A stretch of 64,000 nt of DNA from JBBRDU01 sp038230335 (GCA_038230335.1 JBBRNL010000001.1:62001-126000), one strand, 5' to 3'; positions 1-9,325 are shown, counted from the first letter of the stretch. Numbers and translations: made by a program. The notes: a model not told the origin generated them from the letters alone.

Positions 1-695
1 GTCGATCGCAGGACGACGGGGCACTGAAGCTCACGATCCAAAAATTTTACCGCGTGGCCGGTGGTTCCACTCAGCTGCATGGCGTGGCCTCGGATGTCGT
101 GCTGCCCACGCTGACTGACCTGCCGGAATACGGCGAAGGCGCGCTCAAGAATTGCCTGGCCTACGACGAAGTGCCGAAAGCGCGTTTCACCAAGTGGTCG
201 GACAGTCACTCTCTCTTCGTCGATGAACTGAAACACCGGTCATCCGAACGCGTGCAGAACAGTCCCGAATTCCATTACGTCATGGAAGATATGGAGCGTT
301 TGCGCCACAAGATTGACGAGAATCGCATTACACTCAATGAGGACACGCGAAAGCACGAACTCGATGCGGACAAGCTGCGTAAGGAGACGCGGGGCAAGGA
401 GCGCCTGGCCCGGCACGACGAAGAGCCGCGCGTTTACCGGCTGACCCTCGACACGGTAGATAAGCCGAATCTTCAACTCATCATGTTCCCCGGTAAACTG
501 GCCCAGGCCAAAACCAAGGGCGTGACTCCGAAGGTGGCACCGGAAGCAGCCGGCGACGGAGATTCGGATGGCGCTGCAGGCGCAGACGATACGAAGGAGC
601 CGGCGATTGATCCTGAACGGGATGAGGCGCTCAACATCCTGAACGACCTGGTGGACCTTTCGCGCGGTCCTAAAACGGCCAGCGTTCACCCATAG
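1..695 (+). CDS. prc: Tail-specific (Prc-type, S41) protease, C-terminal part
   Basis: The reading frame is open from base 3 and runs off the left edge, so only about 230 C-terminal residues are present. The segment GALKLTIQKFYRVAGGSTQ followed by LHGV.SDVVLP matches the conserved core end of tail-specific (C-terminal processing) periplasmic proteases, where it completes the S41 domain. The catalytic Ser/Lys dyad lies upstream, outside the window. The rest is a charged helical region (about residues 70-140 of the visible part) like the C-terminal domain of Prc, then an acidic, Ala/Gly-rich tail. Prc enzymes trim C-termini of periplasmic proteins and act on cell-wall hydrolases. A GTG at base 54 could be read as a start but lies inside the conserved motif, so it is not one. 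Confidence 0.85.
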   Translation, partial: RSQDDGALKLTIQKFYRVAGGSTQLHGVASDVVLPTLTDLPEYGEGALKNCLAYDEVPKARFTKWSDSHSLFVDELKHRSSERVQNSPEFHYVMEDMERLRHKIDENRITLNEDTRKHELDADKLRKETRGKERLARHDEEPRVYRLTLDTVDKPNLQLIMFPGKLAQAKTKGVTPKVAPEAAGDGDSDGAAGADDTKEPAIDPERDEALNILNDLVDLSRGPKTASVHP

Positions 696-762
696 CCTAA
701 ATAAAGGCAGTTTGGGGGAGGCGGCGCTTTTCAATTTGAGCGCGGCTGGGTAAGATTTTGGG

Positions 763-3675
763 ATGGTTTGTTGCAGTCGCCGGCTGTTCCTGTTGAAACG
801 GGTGCTATGCGCAGCCTTGCTTCTAATCGTGCGCGACGTTTTTGCGCAGCAGCCAGCGGGCAGTAGCGGTGGCTCCGGCGATCTCGCCCAACTTTACACG
901 CAAGGCATGGCCGCATTTCAAGCGGGCGATTACGCCAAAGCGGCGGCAGATCTCGACGCGATGCTGACCAAGGCAGAATTCAGTCCGCAGCTGGAGCCGG
1001 CGTTTTTTACAGCCGGCTCGGCCTACTTCAATATCCCGGATTACAAGAAGGCGATTGCCGCCTTCAAGAATTACCAGGCGAAGTTCCCGAACGGGCCGCA
1101 TGCGGGAGAGGTCGCTTACGCCGTCGGACAGGCTCATCTTCTCTCGAAAAATTATACGGAAGCAGTCGCTCAATTCGCCGCCCTCGAAAAAGATCCAAAG
1201 TTTCGCGAGCGAGCCCTTTTCTTCGGTGCGACGGCCAGTAAGCAAGGGGGCAAGATCGACCCGGCCATCGCGATTCTGGAAAAGCTTTCGGGAGGCGAAT
1301 TAAAAAGCCAGCTGGCCGTGCGCGGGGCCATGATGCTGGCCCAGGTTTATTCCCAGAAAAACGATTCGATCAAAACGATCGGCCTGATGAAAAAGCTGCA
1401 CGAGAAGATCGCGCTGGTCGACGATATCGTGGAGCTGAATTCGATGACGGTGGAACTGGGGGACAAGCTTTTTTCGAAGAGAGCTTTTGGCGACGCGCTG
1501 GAATGTTATCGAGCGGCTTATCCGCAGGCGCAGATCGTTAGGCTACAAACCGACCGTATTAACTCCATGCAACGTACGGTGGACGCGAATTTGGTGGCGG
1601 CGCGCATTGATCCCTCCCAATTCGGACAGATCGCGGCCAGCAATGGCCAGCTCAAGGCCGACATCGCGCGGATCCAGCAATTACTCGAGCAGTTTCAAAA
1701 GCTACCCTCCATTACACCGGCCATTTACATTCGAATGGGCCGCTGCTTCTACGAAGTCGATCGTAAATGGGAGTCGGTCCTCGTTTACCAGGAGATTGTG
1801 GATCGCTTTCCTCAGGTGGCAGAGCGGGAGCCAGCCCTCTTCGGGTTGATCGTCTCACTGGCCGAGGTAAACCAAGCCAAGAAAGCCGAAGGGCGTTGCG
1901 AAGATTATCTGCGGGAATTTAAGACTGGCCCAAATGTCGAGACGGTTGGGTACATGCTCGGCGCAGTCGCTTTACAAGCGAACGACCCACACGCGGCCGA
2001 GGCGCATTTAGGACGAATGCTCGAAACCCAGCCGAAAAGCGCCTTCCGCGATCAGATGCGCTACCTCCTAGGCAACGCCAAATTCATGGAAGGCAAATAC
2101 GAGGATGCCACGGCCGAATACAAAAAATATCTGGGCGAGTTCCCCAAAGGGCAAAGCGTCGAAGATGTCAATTACCGGCTCGGATTGACCGCTCTCTTTT
2201 CCGGAAAATATCAAGACGCCATGAATCTGTTGCAGGCTTACCTGCAGAAGTATCCGAAGGGCGAATACGTGAGCGATGGAAAGTATCGCCTCGCCGTCTG
2301 CAAGTACGCCGCTTCTCTCTACAGCGACGTGATCAAGGATTGCAAAGAGTGGGAGAGCGCGTTCCCGAAAAATCAGCAGCTCGGCGAAGTTCTCGCCTTA
2401 TTGGCGGATGCCTACGGCGCGAGCGAGCGCGAGAGCGAGGCCATTCCGATTTACATTCGCTCCTACAAAATAGCGTCGACCGACGAAGTGATGAACTACT
2501 CGCTCTTTGCCGCGAGCAAGCTTCTGCAAAAGCGCGGAGAATGGGACAAGGTCGCCAATCTCTTCAACGAATTCATTCAGGACAAACCGGACAATTCCAC
2601 CATCATTTCGGCTCTCTATTGGATCGGCAAGGCCAAGGCGCATGAGGGCAAAACAGAAGAGGCAAAACGAATCACGGCTGACACGATCAAAAAGTATATC
2701 GGCGAGCCCAAGCGGGAGGCGCTCGAACTCCTGCTGACACAGATGGCGCAAATGTGTGTGAAGAAAAAGAAGATTGAAGTGCCCGAGAGCCATATCACGA
2801 CGAGCGCTGGCGGAAATCCGTCGCCCGTCGAGGCCACTCCCGTGGTGACGGTGGCAGCGCCACCGCGTCCGACGCCGGCCGTCGAAGTCGATCCCGGCGC
2901 GGAGTTGGACCTCTTGTTGGGTCCGGCCGGGAAAGAGCAGAATGGGACGGCCCAGGCGCGTGTCTTGTTCGCCAAAGCCGAACTGGCGCGGCTGCGCCGG
3001 CAGCCGGTCGAAGAAGAGAAAAACATCGCCCTGATCGCGGCGTTCAATCCGGACGATCTCAGTCCGCTCCTGCTGGGTCGCGCGGGCGATTACATGTTGA
3101 GCAAACAAAAGGCGGATCAAGCGACCGCATTTTATCAGCGGCTGCTGGACGAATATCCAAAAAGCGACAATCTGGACTTTGCTTACAACGGGCTGGGTGA
3201 AATCGCCTTCCAAAAAAATGATCTTCCGAAGGCCCTGCGATATTTCACCGATGGCACCGAGAAAATTGCCGCGTCGCAGAAGCTGAAGGATCTGACGGTG
3301 GGTCGCGGTAAAACCCTCTTGGCCTTGAACCGGCTGGACGAGGCCAAAAAAGTGTTTGAGCAGGTGGCATCGGTCCGGGAATGGCGCGGGGAATCGACCG
3401 CATTCAGTGTTTATTCGTTAGGCGATATTGAAGCGAGGCGCGGCCACTGGGCGGAGGCGAACGCCTATTTCCAGCGCGTTTACGTCGGCTATCAGAAGTT
3501 CCTGCCCTGGGTGGCCAAGGCATACATGCGCAGCGCCGAGAGTTTTGAGAAACTGGGCAAAGCGCAGGAAGCGGCCAACACCTACCGCGAATTATTGCGC
3601 AACGAGAAATTGGCCAGTTTCAACGAGGCGCAGGAAGCACGGAAGCGCCTCGAAGCCATGGGACAAGCGGGATGA
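763..3675 (+). CDS. Large secreted TPR-repeat protein
   Basis: This is a 970-residue protein with a signal peptide (residues 1-28, ending DVFA before QQ) followed by many tetratricopeptide-like units. Several carry the F/YPxG spacing typical of YbgF/BamD-like TPRs, for example FPNGPH, FPKGQS and YPKGEY. A Pro-rich linker at about 685-715 divides the repeats into two blocks. It is the first gene of a tight operon leading into exbB/exbD and overlaps the next gene by four bases (ATGA). In Tol systems a TPR protein (CpoB/YbgF) accompanies TolQRA. By analogy this is probably a periplasmic scaffold for the ExbBD-type motor, but it is much longer than CpoB. Function is inferred from context only. 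Confidence 0.85.
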   Translation: MVCCSRRLFLLKRVLCAALLLIVRDVFAQQPAGSSGGSGDLAQLYTQGMAAFQAGDYAKAAADLDAMLTKAEFSPQLEPAFFTAGSAYFNIPDYKKAIAAFKNYQAKFPNGPHAGEVAYAVGQAHLLSKNYTEAVAQFAALEKDPKFRERALFFGATASKQGGKIDPAIAILEKLSGGELKSQLAVRGAMMLAQVYSQKNDSIKTIGLMKKLHEKIALVDDIVELNSMTVELGDKLFSKRAFGDALECYRAAYPQAQIVRLQTDRINSMQRTVDANLVAARIDPSQFGQIAASNGQLKADIARIQQLLEQFQKLPSITPAIYIRMGRCFYEVDRKWESVLVYQEIVDRFPQVAEREPALFGLIVSLAEVNQAKKAEGRCEDYLREFKTGPNVETVGYMLGAVALQANDPHAAEAHLGRMLETQPKSAFRDQMRYLLGNAKFMEGKYEDATAEYKKYLGEFPKGQSVEDVNYRLGLTALFSGKYQDAMNLLQAYLQKYPKGEYVSDGKYRLAVCKYAASLYSDVIKDCKEWESAFPKNQQLGEVLALLADAYGASERESEAIPIYIRSYKIASTDEVMNYSLFAASKLLQKRGEWDKVANLFNEFIQDKPDNSTIISALYWIGKAKAHEGKTEEAKRITADTIKKYIGEPKREALELLLTQMAQMCVKKKKIEVPESHITTSAGGNPSPVEATPVVTVAAPPRPTPAVEVDPGAELDLLLGPAGKEQNGTAQARVLFAKAELARLRRQPVEEEKNIALIAAFNPDDLSPLLLGRAGDYMLSKQKADQATAFYQRLLDEYPKSDNLDFAYNGLGEIAFQKNDLPKALRYFTDGTEKIAASQKLKDLTVGRGKTLLALNRLDEAKKVFEQVASVREWRGESTAFSVYSLGDIEARRGHWAEANAYFQRVYVGYQKFLPWVAKAYMRSAESFEKLGKAQEAANTYRELLRNEKLASFNEAQEARKRLEAMGQAG

Positions 3676-4532
3676 GAAGATCAGAAGTCAGAGGTCACCC
3701 GTCAGCGGTCCGATGGTCGGTCGGGCTCATTATTGTGCTCGTGCTCGTAATCGTTTGTCCAATCCACGCGCAATCGATCGTTTTAAAAACAGGACAGAAG
3801 GTCGAAACCCTCGGGGTCCGGCGTGACCGGGAAATGGTCATGGCCAAGGTTCAGGTTGGGACGGGCAACGGAGAGGTCGGATATACGGTCGCCCAAATCG
3901 CAAAGATCGACTTTCCCGAACCGCGTGGATTAAAAATGGCGTCCGACCTGTTGGCGCAACGGCAACCGGACAAGGCGCTGGCTGAGATTGAGCCGGTCGT
4001 TGCGTACTACGATTCGTTCAAGGAGGTGCCGGGTTCATGGTGGTCGCAAGCGGCCTTGATCAAGGTTTCTATCCTGGTCGCGTTGAAACGCGAAAGCGCC
4101 GCCGAAGGGCTGGCCGAGCAAATTCAGAAATCCGTGACCGATCCTAACACGGCGCGCGCCATGCAGGTGCGACTATCGAGTGGTCTGATTCGAAAAAAAG
4201 AGTTCGAGAAGGCGATCGTCATCTGCGATGCGGCGATTAAGGAGAGCACCGATCCGGACGTTCTGGCCGACGCCTGGGTTCATAAAGGGGATGCATTGTC
4301 GGGGCTGAAAGAATGGGAGGAAGCGTTACTGGCTTATTTGCACATCCCGGTTTTTTACGGCGATCAGGCCGCTTTTCTCCCGGCTGCGCTGCTCGGTAGC
4401 GGCCGCGCCTATGGACGACTGGATGATGCGGCCCGCGCCAAAAAATCTTTGAGCGAACTGCTGGCGACTTATCCCAACTCGGCTGAAGCAGCCGCCGCCC
4501 AAACCGAATTGCAAAAGCTGCAAAATCCGTAG
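3672..4532 (+). CDS. Exported TPR-like protein of the ExbBD operon
   Basis: This 286-residue protein starts in the ATGA overlap with the preceding TPR gene. Residues about 13-35 (SVGLIIVLVLVIVCPIHAQS) form a signal peptide. The mature part begins with a short beta-rich stretch (VLKTGQKVETLGVRRDREMV) and continues with helical repeats resembling TPRs. The end shows the YPNSAEAAAAQTELQKL pattern of a CpoB-type last repeat. It lies 17 bases before exbB in the same operon. It is probably a second periplasmic helical scaffold of the same envelope machine. No catalytic motif is visible and no precise family name is claimed. Confidence 0.8.
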   Translation: MRRSEVRGHPSAVRWSVGLIIVLVLVIVCPIHAQSIVLKTGQKVETLGVRRDREMVMAKVQVGTGNGEVGYTVAQIAKIDFPEPRGLKMASDLLAQRQPDKALAEIEPVVAYYDSFKEVPGSWWSQAALIKVSILVALKRESAAEGLAEQIQKSVTDPNTARAMQVRLSSGLIRKKEFEKAIVICDAAIKESTDPDVLADAWVHKGDALSGLKEWEEALLAYLHIPVFYGDQAAFLPAALLGSGRAYGRLDDAARAKKSLSELLATYPNSAEAAAAQTELQKLQNP

Positions 4533-4549
4533 CGAAGCCTGAACCCTTT

Positions 4550-5392
4550 ATGAAACTAAAACCCCGTTACCTCGCACCATTGGTCTTACTTGGCTTGTGC
4601 CTCCTGGCCTCTCCCGTCTTTGCCCAATCGCCTTCTCCGGCATCGGCCGAAAGCGCGCATGGCAAAACATTGTGGGAGCAAATTAAGGAAGGCGGGTGGG
4701 TCATGGTGCCGATCGGCCTTTGCTCGATCGCCACGCTCTATCTCATAGGCGATGGCGTCCTTCGCACATCGCCTAACAAAGTCGCTCCGCCGGAGCATGA
4801 GCAAAAAGTGAAGGAACTTTTTCGGCAGGGTGATTACGTCGGCGCGTATAAATTCACCAAGGATAATCCGTCACCGCTCGACAATGTCCTGCGCATTGGC
4901 ATCGGGTTGCTCGGCGAAGGGAAGGAAATTGTCGAAGAAGGAATGCTCGGGGAGCTGGGGAAGGAAAATTCGAGCATGCAAACCTACATCAGTTACCTAT
5001 CGGTTATTGGTGTTTGCGCTCCCATGATCGGTCTTTTGGGAACGGTCACAGGCATGATCAAAGCATTCGGAAGACTGGGAGCTGCCGGGATCGGCGATCC
5101 CTCCGGTCTCTCCGCGGCCATTGGCGAAGTGCTCGTGGCCACAGCGAGCGGTTTGATCATCGCGATTCCCGCGTTCATGTCGTTCTACTTTTTGCGCAAC
5201 CGCGCCGCCGCTTCGCTCCATCACATTCAGGACGTGATTAATAGTCTCTTCCGCAAGATGCCGTACGAGTCGCTCGCCGGGGTTCATCTGGGCGACGACG
5301 AACTGTATGCCGCCATTCCCAACTGGCTCGTGCAACCCTCCGGCTCAGGTCAGACCGGACGGATCATGACTGCGGCCGACCCATCGAAGTAG
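4550..5392 (+). CDS. exbB: MotA/TolQ/ExbB proton channel family protein
   Basis: This 280-residue inner-membrane protein has an N-terminal signal-like segment (about 1-26), a first membrane helix at about 48-67, a cytoplasmic region, and a helix pair at about 147-215. The conserved block GVCAPMIGLLGTVTGMIKAF and the later GEVLVATASGLIIAIPA are the hallmark TM2/TM3 motifs of ExbB/TolQ. ExbB forms the pentameric channel that, with ExbD dimers, converts proton motive force into mechanical work on a periplasm-spanning partner. Two exbD genes follow directly. The cleavable-looking N-terminus is common in non-proteobacterial ExbB. TolQ is an equally good name; the choice depends on the partner protein. 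Confidence 0.93.
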   Translation: MKLKPRYLAPLVLLGLCLLASPVFAQSPSPASAESAHGKTLWEQIKEGGWVMVPIGLCSIATLYLIGDGVLRTSPNKVAPPEHEQKVKELFRQGDYVGAYKFTKDNPSPLDNVLRIGIGLLGEGKEIVEEGMLGELGKENSSMQTYISYLSVIGVCAPMIGLLGTVTGMIKAFGRLGAAGIGDPSGLSAAIGEVLVATASGLIIAIPAFMSFYFLRNRAAASLHHIQDVINSLFRKMPYESLAGVHLGDDELYAAIPNWLVQPSGSGQTGRIMTAADPSK

Positions 5393-5401
5393 CCTGGGTA
5401 T

Positions 5402-5857
5402 ATGGCGTCAGGAGCAGGAGGGACTGAATCGGGCGAACCTGAATTCCAGGTTGCACCGATGATCGACGTGTTGCTGACGATCCTCGTCTTTTTCATGACC
5501 ATCACTTCGGCCCAGGTATTGAAAGTGGACAAGACGATCACACTGCCCATCGCCAAAGATGCGCAGAAAAAAGATAACTCGCGCGCCGAAGCGATTGTGA
5601 ACGTGCGTTGGAAAGAGAAGAAAGCGCAGTTTGTTTTCGACGACCGCGTCTTCCCTCAGGCCTCCAGCATGGTGGACCTGCTCAAGACGGCTCGGGCCAC
5701 CGGCGAGAAGAAGGTGACGGGGTCGGCCAATCCGACATTTCGTGCAGTCATTCGCGGAGATCGGGAAGTGCCGGCCGTTTCTGTCTCGCAGGCCATGAAC
5801 GCATGCGCGGAAGCCGGTATCACTGACATTTCGTTTTCCGCTGTGAACAAGGACTAA
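5402..5857 (+). CDS. exbD: ExbD/TolR family protein, first copy
   Basis: This 151-residue protein has one N-terminal membrane helix carrying APMIDVLLTILVFFM, which includes the conserved channel-facing Asp, followed by a periplasmic domain of about 110 residues. ExbD/TolR subunits sit inside the ExbB ring and couple proton flow to the partner protein. The gene starts nine bases after exbB and is followed after two bases by a second exbD. The two copies differ in sequence, so the motor may contain an ExbD heterodimer, a layout seen in several Gram-negative phyla outside Proteobacteria. Confidence 0.92.
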   Translation: MASGAGGTESGEPEFQVAPMIDVLLTILVFFMTITSAQVLKVDKTITLPIAKDAQKKDNSRAEAIVNVRWKEKKAQFVFDDRVFPQASSMVDLLKTARATGEKKVTGSANPTFRAVIRGDREVPAVSVSQAMNACAEAGITDISFSAVNKD

Positions 5858-5859
5858 CC

Positions 5860-6303
5860 ATGCGTCTCGAGCAGAATTTGAACGAGAGGACTTTCGGCTT
5901 TCAGATCGCGCCGATGATCGACGTCGTCTTTGTCATCATGCTCTTCTTCATGGTCATGGCCGGGGCGGTGAAAGTAGAAAACGAATTGAACACGCAATTG
6001 CCCGGGACGGCCTCCACTTCCAAGAGCACGGACTTCGTCGACGAACAGATCATCACTATTTCGGATACGGGCGAGGTGAGTCTGAATGAGGAGCCGTTCG
6101 ATTCGGCCAAGAGCAGCGAATTACCGCAGCTTAAAGCCACCCTGATGCGGTTGAAACAGAATGCCGATGCGGCCAAAACACCGGCCGTGGTCACGATTAT
6201 CAGTGACGAACAGGCCAAATACAGCCGTACCATCGACGTGCTCGATGCGCTGGCCGTCGCCAAAATTGATAACGTCACTTTCACCGTGAGCGAGGAAGAA
6301 TGA
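5860..6303 (+). CDS. exbD: ExbD/TolR family protein, second copy
   Basis: This 147-residue protein has a short cytoplasmic start, a membrane helix with APMIDVVFVIMLFFMVMAG (conserved Asp present) and a periplasmic domain ending in an acidic tail. It overlaps the next gene by four bases (ATGA), indicating translational coupling. It is not a recent duplicate of the upstream copy, since outside the helix the two align poorly by eye. It probably forms the ExbB5-ExbD2 stator with the preceding genes. Confidence 0.92.
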   Translation: MRLEQNLNERTFGFQIAPMIDVVFVIMLFFMVMAGAVKVENELNTQLPGTASTSKSTDFVDEQIITISDTGEVSLNEEPFDSAKSSELPQLKATLMRLKQNADAAKTPAVVTIISDEQAKYSRTIDVLDALAVAKIDNVTFTVSEEE

Positions 6304-7517
6304 GTGACGCGACCGGTGGCATGGTTTCGGCGGCGTCCGTTCCTAAACGCGGATGGCGCAAGAAAATCCTTAGCAGTAAATTTCTCGTCGTTAGCATAGG
6401 GGTCCATCTTTTGTTCGGCTGCATCGCGGCCTACGTAGTGGTGAATCGTTATCAGGCAGCGCGCAAATTGACCTTCAAGGGTGGCCCGCCCTCGCCCAAT
6501 CCCTCCACGCGCGCGCTCGAGCACAAGGTGCAGATGGCGAAAAAGCAAACCACCATGAGCGCGCCTTCCATGGCCAAGCGAATCACCAGCACCGGTCTTT
6601 CCAAGGTATCGCTGCCGGAGATGCCGGCCATGCCAAAGCTGGCTGCGCCCCCCGTGAAAATGGCCGGGGCGGGCGGCGCCGACGTGAGCTTCAATGCCGG
6701 TGGCATGACGACCGGCGGCGGAAGCGGGGCCGGTGGAGCGGCCGTGCCCTTTTTCGGATTTCGTGAATCGAAAGGCGGCGGATCGCTCGTCGGCAAATTT
6801 TACGATCTGAAACAGCTAAAGAACGGGACGCCGTCGAAGCTGGACGAGCAGAATGGTTTCTCCGGGGAAATTTCGAAATTCGTAAATGGTTGGAATGAAT
6901 CCACTTTCGAGAAATACTTTGTTGGGCCGAATTCGCTTTATACGACTCAGGTGTTCATCCCAAAGATCAGCGCGGATCAGGGACCGCTCGCCTTCGGCTT
7001 GGGCGGTCGCGTGCAGCCGAAAATGTGGGCGGTTCATTACAAAGGCAACGTGGTTCCAACCGAAAGCGGGACCTTCCGCTTTGTGGGAATGGGAGATGAC
7101 TTTCTGGTCGTCCGCTTTAATGGACGAGTGGTGCTCGATTGCGGATCCATGACTCCGACCGGGCACTCCTCACAGAGCTTTTATGCGAGCGCCGGACTCC
7201 AGCTTGATCCGAAGATGGGCTGGTACAAAGGACTCGGCCGCGGGGATCCGGTTCAGGTCACGGGCGGCGAAAGTTATCCGATGGAGGTGTTGATTGGGGA
7301 ATGGCCGGGCGGCGACTTTAAAGCCTGGTTGATGATCGAGAAGGAAGGCGTGCAATATGAAAAAGACGCGAAGGGCAATCCGATCCTGCCGATTTTCAAA
7401 TTGAGTGACAGTACGGTCGCCCATCCCGGAAGCGAAGCGCCGGTCTTTGCCAAGAGCGGCCCGGTCTGGAAAGCGGAGAAGGCGAAGGACACGATGACGG
7501 CCAGTGGCAAACCCTGA
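6300..7517 (+). CDS. Membrane-anchored protein with PA14-like domain in TonB position
   Basis: This 405-residue protein starts in an ATGA overlap with the second exbD. A short basic cytoplasmic start is followed by one membrane helix (about 28-50) and a Pro/Met/Lys-rich linker (about 60-130), the arrangement of TonB/TolA-like motor partners. The C-terminal half (about 160-360) has the pattern of a PA14 domain: a wing-like MWAVHYKGNVVPTESGTFRF segment, then GMGDDFLVVRFNGRVVLDCG, then a GESYPMEVLIGEWPGG strand. No TonB C-terminal domain is visible. PA14 domains usually bind carbohydrate. I infer that this is the periplasmic partner driven by the upstream motor, possibly touching a glycan. Confidence 0.8.
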   Translation: MSDATGGMVSAASVPKRGWRKKILSSKFLVVSIGVHLLFGCIAAYVVVNRYQAARKLTFKGGPPSPNPSTRALEHKVQMAKKQTTMSAPSMAKRITSTGLSKVSLPEMPAMPKLAAPPVKMAGAGGADVSFNAGGMTTGGGSGAGGAAVPFFGFRESKGGGSLVGKFYDLKQLKNGTPSKLDEQNGFSGEISKFVNGWNESTFEKYFVGPNSLYTTQVFIPKISADQGPLAFGLGGRVQPKMWAVHYKGNVVPTESGTFRFVGMGDDFLVVRFNGRVVLDCGSMTPTGHSSQSFYASAGLQLDPKMGWYKGLGRGDPVQVTGGESYPMEVLIGEWPGGDFKAWLMIEKEGVQYEKDAKGNPILPIFKLSDSTVAHPGSEAPVFAKSGPVWKAEKAKDTMTASGKP

Positions 7518-7608
7518 GCCACAGCACAAAAATGGAGTAATGGAGTTCTGAAGTGTTGCGTTGCGACGCGCAGCGGCACTACCCCTACTCCCGCACGCCA
7601 TTGGTTGC

Positions 7609-8301
7609 TCACCGCCACCAAGGGTCGTATCGCGGGTCAAACCTCGGGTTGTATCGTGGATCCATCTGGGGATCGCCCGGTCGTCCGAACCATGGCGCCC
7701 CGCGACGAATCGGCTGTGGCCCGTATCGAAAATACTCGCGTGTGCGTGGCGTGTGCCCGAAGACGCGGACCGGTGTTCCGATCTGGACTTGGTCGAAGAA
7801 AGCGATAGCAAATTCCTCCGGCATCCGGACGCAGCCATGGGACGCCGCGTAACCCGGCAGATAACCGGCGTGCATTCCCGTTGCCCCATGGAAGCGCATG
7901 AAATATCGCATGGGTGCGGCCACAAATTTACCATCGTGCGGTACACGCATATCGGCGTCGGCATCGATCACGACCGTGCGTCCGGCCGCATCCACAATCT
8001 TGCCGTACATCGTGGAAAAATGATTTCGCTCTTTCTCAATAATTTTGAACGAACCTGTCTCAGTGAGATGGCCGGAGCGCCCGGTTGATATCGGGCTTTC
8101 CATGACCACCTGGCGTCCGCGAATCAAAAATGCCCTCTGCTGCTGCAGATCGATCTCGACCGAATAAGGACTTTGTCCGAACGAAAAACCGGTCGCGAGA
8201 AAAACTCCCGCAGCGAAAATGACAGCCTGGCAAACGTTTCTCACGCTTACTTCAACCCGACCCAAGAGGAAAAGTCTCAAATCGTGGCATCGACAGGACA
8301 T
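7609..8301 (-). CDS. L,D-transpeptidase (YkuD family), secreted
   Basis: This 230-residue protein has an N-terminal hydrophobic segment (about 22-42, ending FSFGQS) and a YkuD domain. The catalytic signature is visible: His144 in GMHAGY and SHGCVRMP with Cys157. Such enzymes make 3-3 cross-links in peptidoglycan or attach lipoproteins to it. The C-terminus (about 200-230) is a low-complexity tail of repeated DPR(Y/F) units, which is unusual and may bind the wall. Because the hydrophobic segment begins around residue 22, a downstream GTG start would give a more normal signal peptide. The gene converges with the preceding operon. Confidence 0.9.
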   Translation of the reverse strand: MSCRCHDLRLFLLGRVEVSVRNVCQAVIFAAGVFLATGFSFGQSPYSVEIDLQQQRAFLIRGRQVVMESPISTGRSGHLTETGSFKIIEKERNHFSTMYGKIVDAAGRTVVIDADADMRVPHDGKFVAAPMRYFMRFHGATGMHAGYLPGYAASHGCVRMPEEFAIAFFDQVQIGTPVRVFGHTPRTREYFRYGPQPIRRGAPWFGRPGDPQMDPRYNPRFDPRYDPWWR

Positions 8302-8455
8302 GTTTCAGGAACATCGCGGCATCCTTCTGTTTCCGGGGAGCACAGGTCTCTGGCCTGTGGATGCGGCCCGCCGGCATGACCTTTTTCTCAAGAACGTTTC
8401 GGCGAGACGCCAAAACACACAGGCGAGCCGCCTGCGCTTCCCGGATTCGCGGATC
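8302..8455. repeat. Short palindromic-repeat remnants between ldt and thyA
   Basis: This intergenic stretch holds fragments that recur in the window. TTTCGGCGAGACGCC followed by an AGGCGAGCCGCCTG palindrome (8397-8430) resembles, on the other strand, the hairpin after the zinc permease (42946-42991). CGGCCCGCCGGCATGAC near 8363-8381 resembles the sequence just before the sufD stop (about 27640-27656). They look like decayed copies of genome-wide intergenic repeats. No gene is seen. Confidence 0.4.
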
Positions 8456-9250
8456 CTAAACTGCGATGGGTGCCTTGATCAGTGGGTGAGGGTCGTATTC
8501 GAGGAGTTCGAAACTCTCAAACGTGAAATCGTGAATATTTCTCACCGCCGGATTTAACTGCATCCGGGGAAGGGGCCGGAAATCGCGCGCCAGTTGTTGG
8601 CGGGCCTGGTCGAGATGGTTTTTGTAAAGATGAAGATCGCCAAAAGTGTGAACAAAATCGCCCGGGCGAAGACCAGTGACCTGCGCCACCATAAAAGTGA
8701 GGAGGGCATAAGAGGCGATGTTGAACGGCACCCCGAGAAACAAGTCAGCGCTGCGTTGATAGAGCTGGCAACTGAGCTCTCCATTCTGGACGTAAAATTG
8801 GAAGAGCACATGACACGGAGGTAATGCCATTTGATCGACCTCGGCGGCGTTCCATGCACTGACGACCAACCGGCGGCTGGCCGGGTTGGCTTTGATCTGA
8901 CCGATCACATGATCGATCTGATCGACGCGTGCCCCGTTTTCGCCGCGCCAGTCGCGCCATTGCGCACCATAAACGCGACCGAGGTCTCCCTGTTCGTTGG
9001 CCCACTCATCCCAAATCGTGACCCCATGCTCATTCAAATAGCGGATGTTCGTGTCGCCGCGCAAAAACCAAAGGAGCTCGTAGATAATCGACTTGAGATG
9101 GATCTTTTTAGTCGTGAGCAGCGGAAACGTTTCGCGCAGATCGTAGCGGGCTTGCGCGCCAAAAACCGAAATGGTTCCGACGCCGGTTCGGTCCGTGCGT
9201 TCCTGACCTCTCTCTAAAACAAGCTCAAGGAGATCGTGATATTGACGCAC
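8456..9250 (-). CDS. thyA: Thymidylate synthase
   Basis: This 264-residue protein is full length and collinear with E. coli ThyA (also 264 aa). The catalytic Cys146 lies in LPPCHVLFQFYV. Also visible are the folate/dUMP motifs DRTGVGT near the start, RVYGAQWRDW, QRSADLFLGVPFNIASY and the HLYKNHLDQ block. It makes dTMP from dUMP using methylenetetrahydrofolate. No dihydrofolate reductase gene is adjacent, although folA often follows thyA in other bacteria. The start ATG at 9250 gives the usual MRQYHDLL N-terminus. Confidence 0.97.
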   Translation of the reverse strand: MRQYHDLLELVLERGQERTDRTGVGTISVFGAQARYDLRETFPLLTTKKIHLKSIIYELLWFLRGDTNIRYLNEHGVTIWDEWANEQGDLGRVYGAQWRDWRGENGARVDQIDHVIGQIKANPASRRLVVSAWNAAEVDQMALPPCHVLFQFYVQNGELSCQLYQRSADLFLGVPFNIASYALLTFMVAQVTGLRPGDFVHTFGDLHLYKNHLDQARQQLARDFRPLPRMQLNPAVRNIHDFTFESFELLEYDPHPLIKAPIAV

Positions 9251-9325
9251 GCGAGAACGTACCGCGATCAGTCCGATGCGAAAATGAAAACATTGTGGCC
9301 GCGCCAGAAGGCTCTCTTTTGTATC

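Noticed and set aside
2398..3213. Long minus-strand open frame inside the first TPR gene
   Set aside because: Arg-rich composition, no recognisable domain, and lies fully antisense to a protein with clear TPR repeats and signal peptide.
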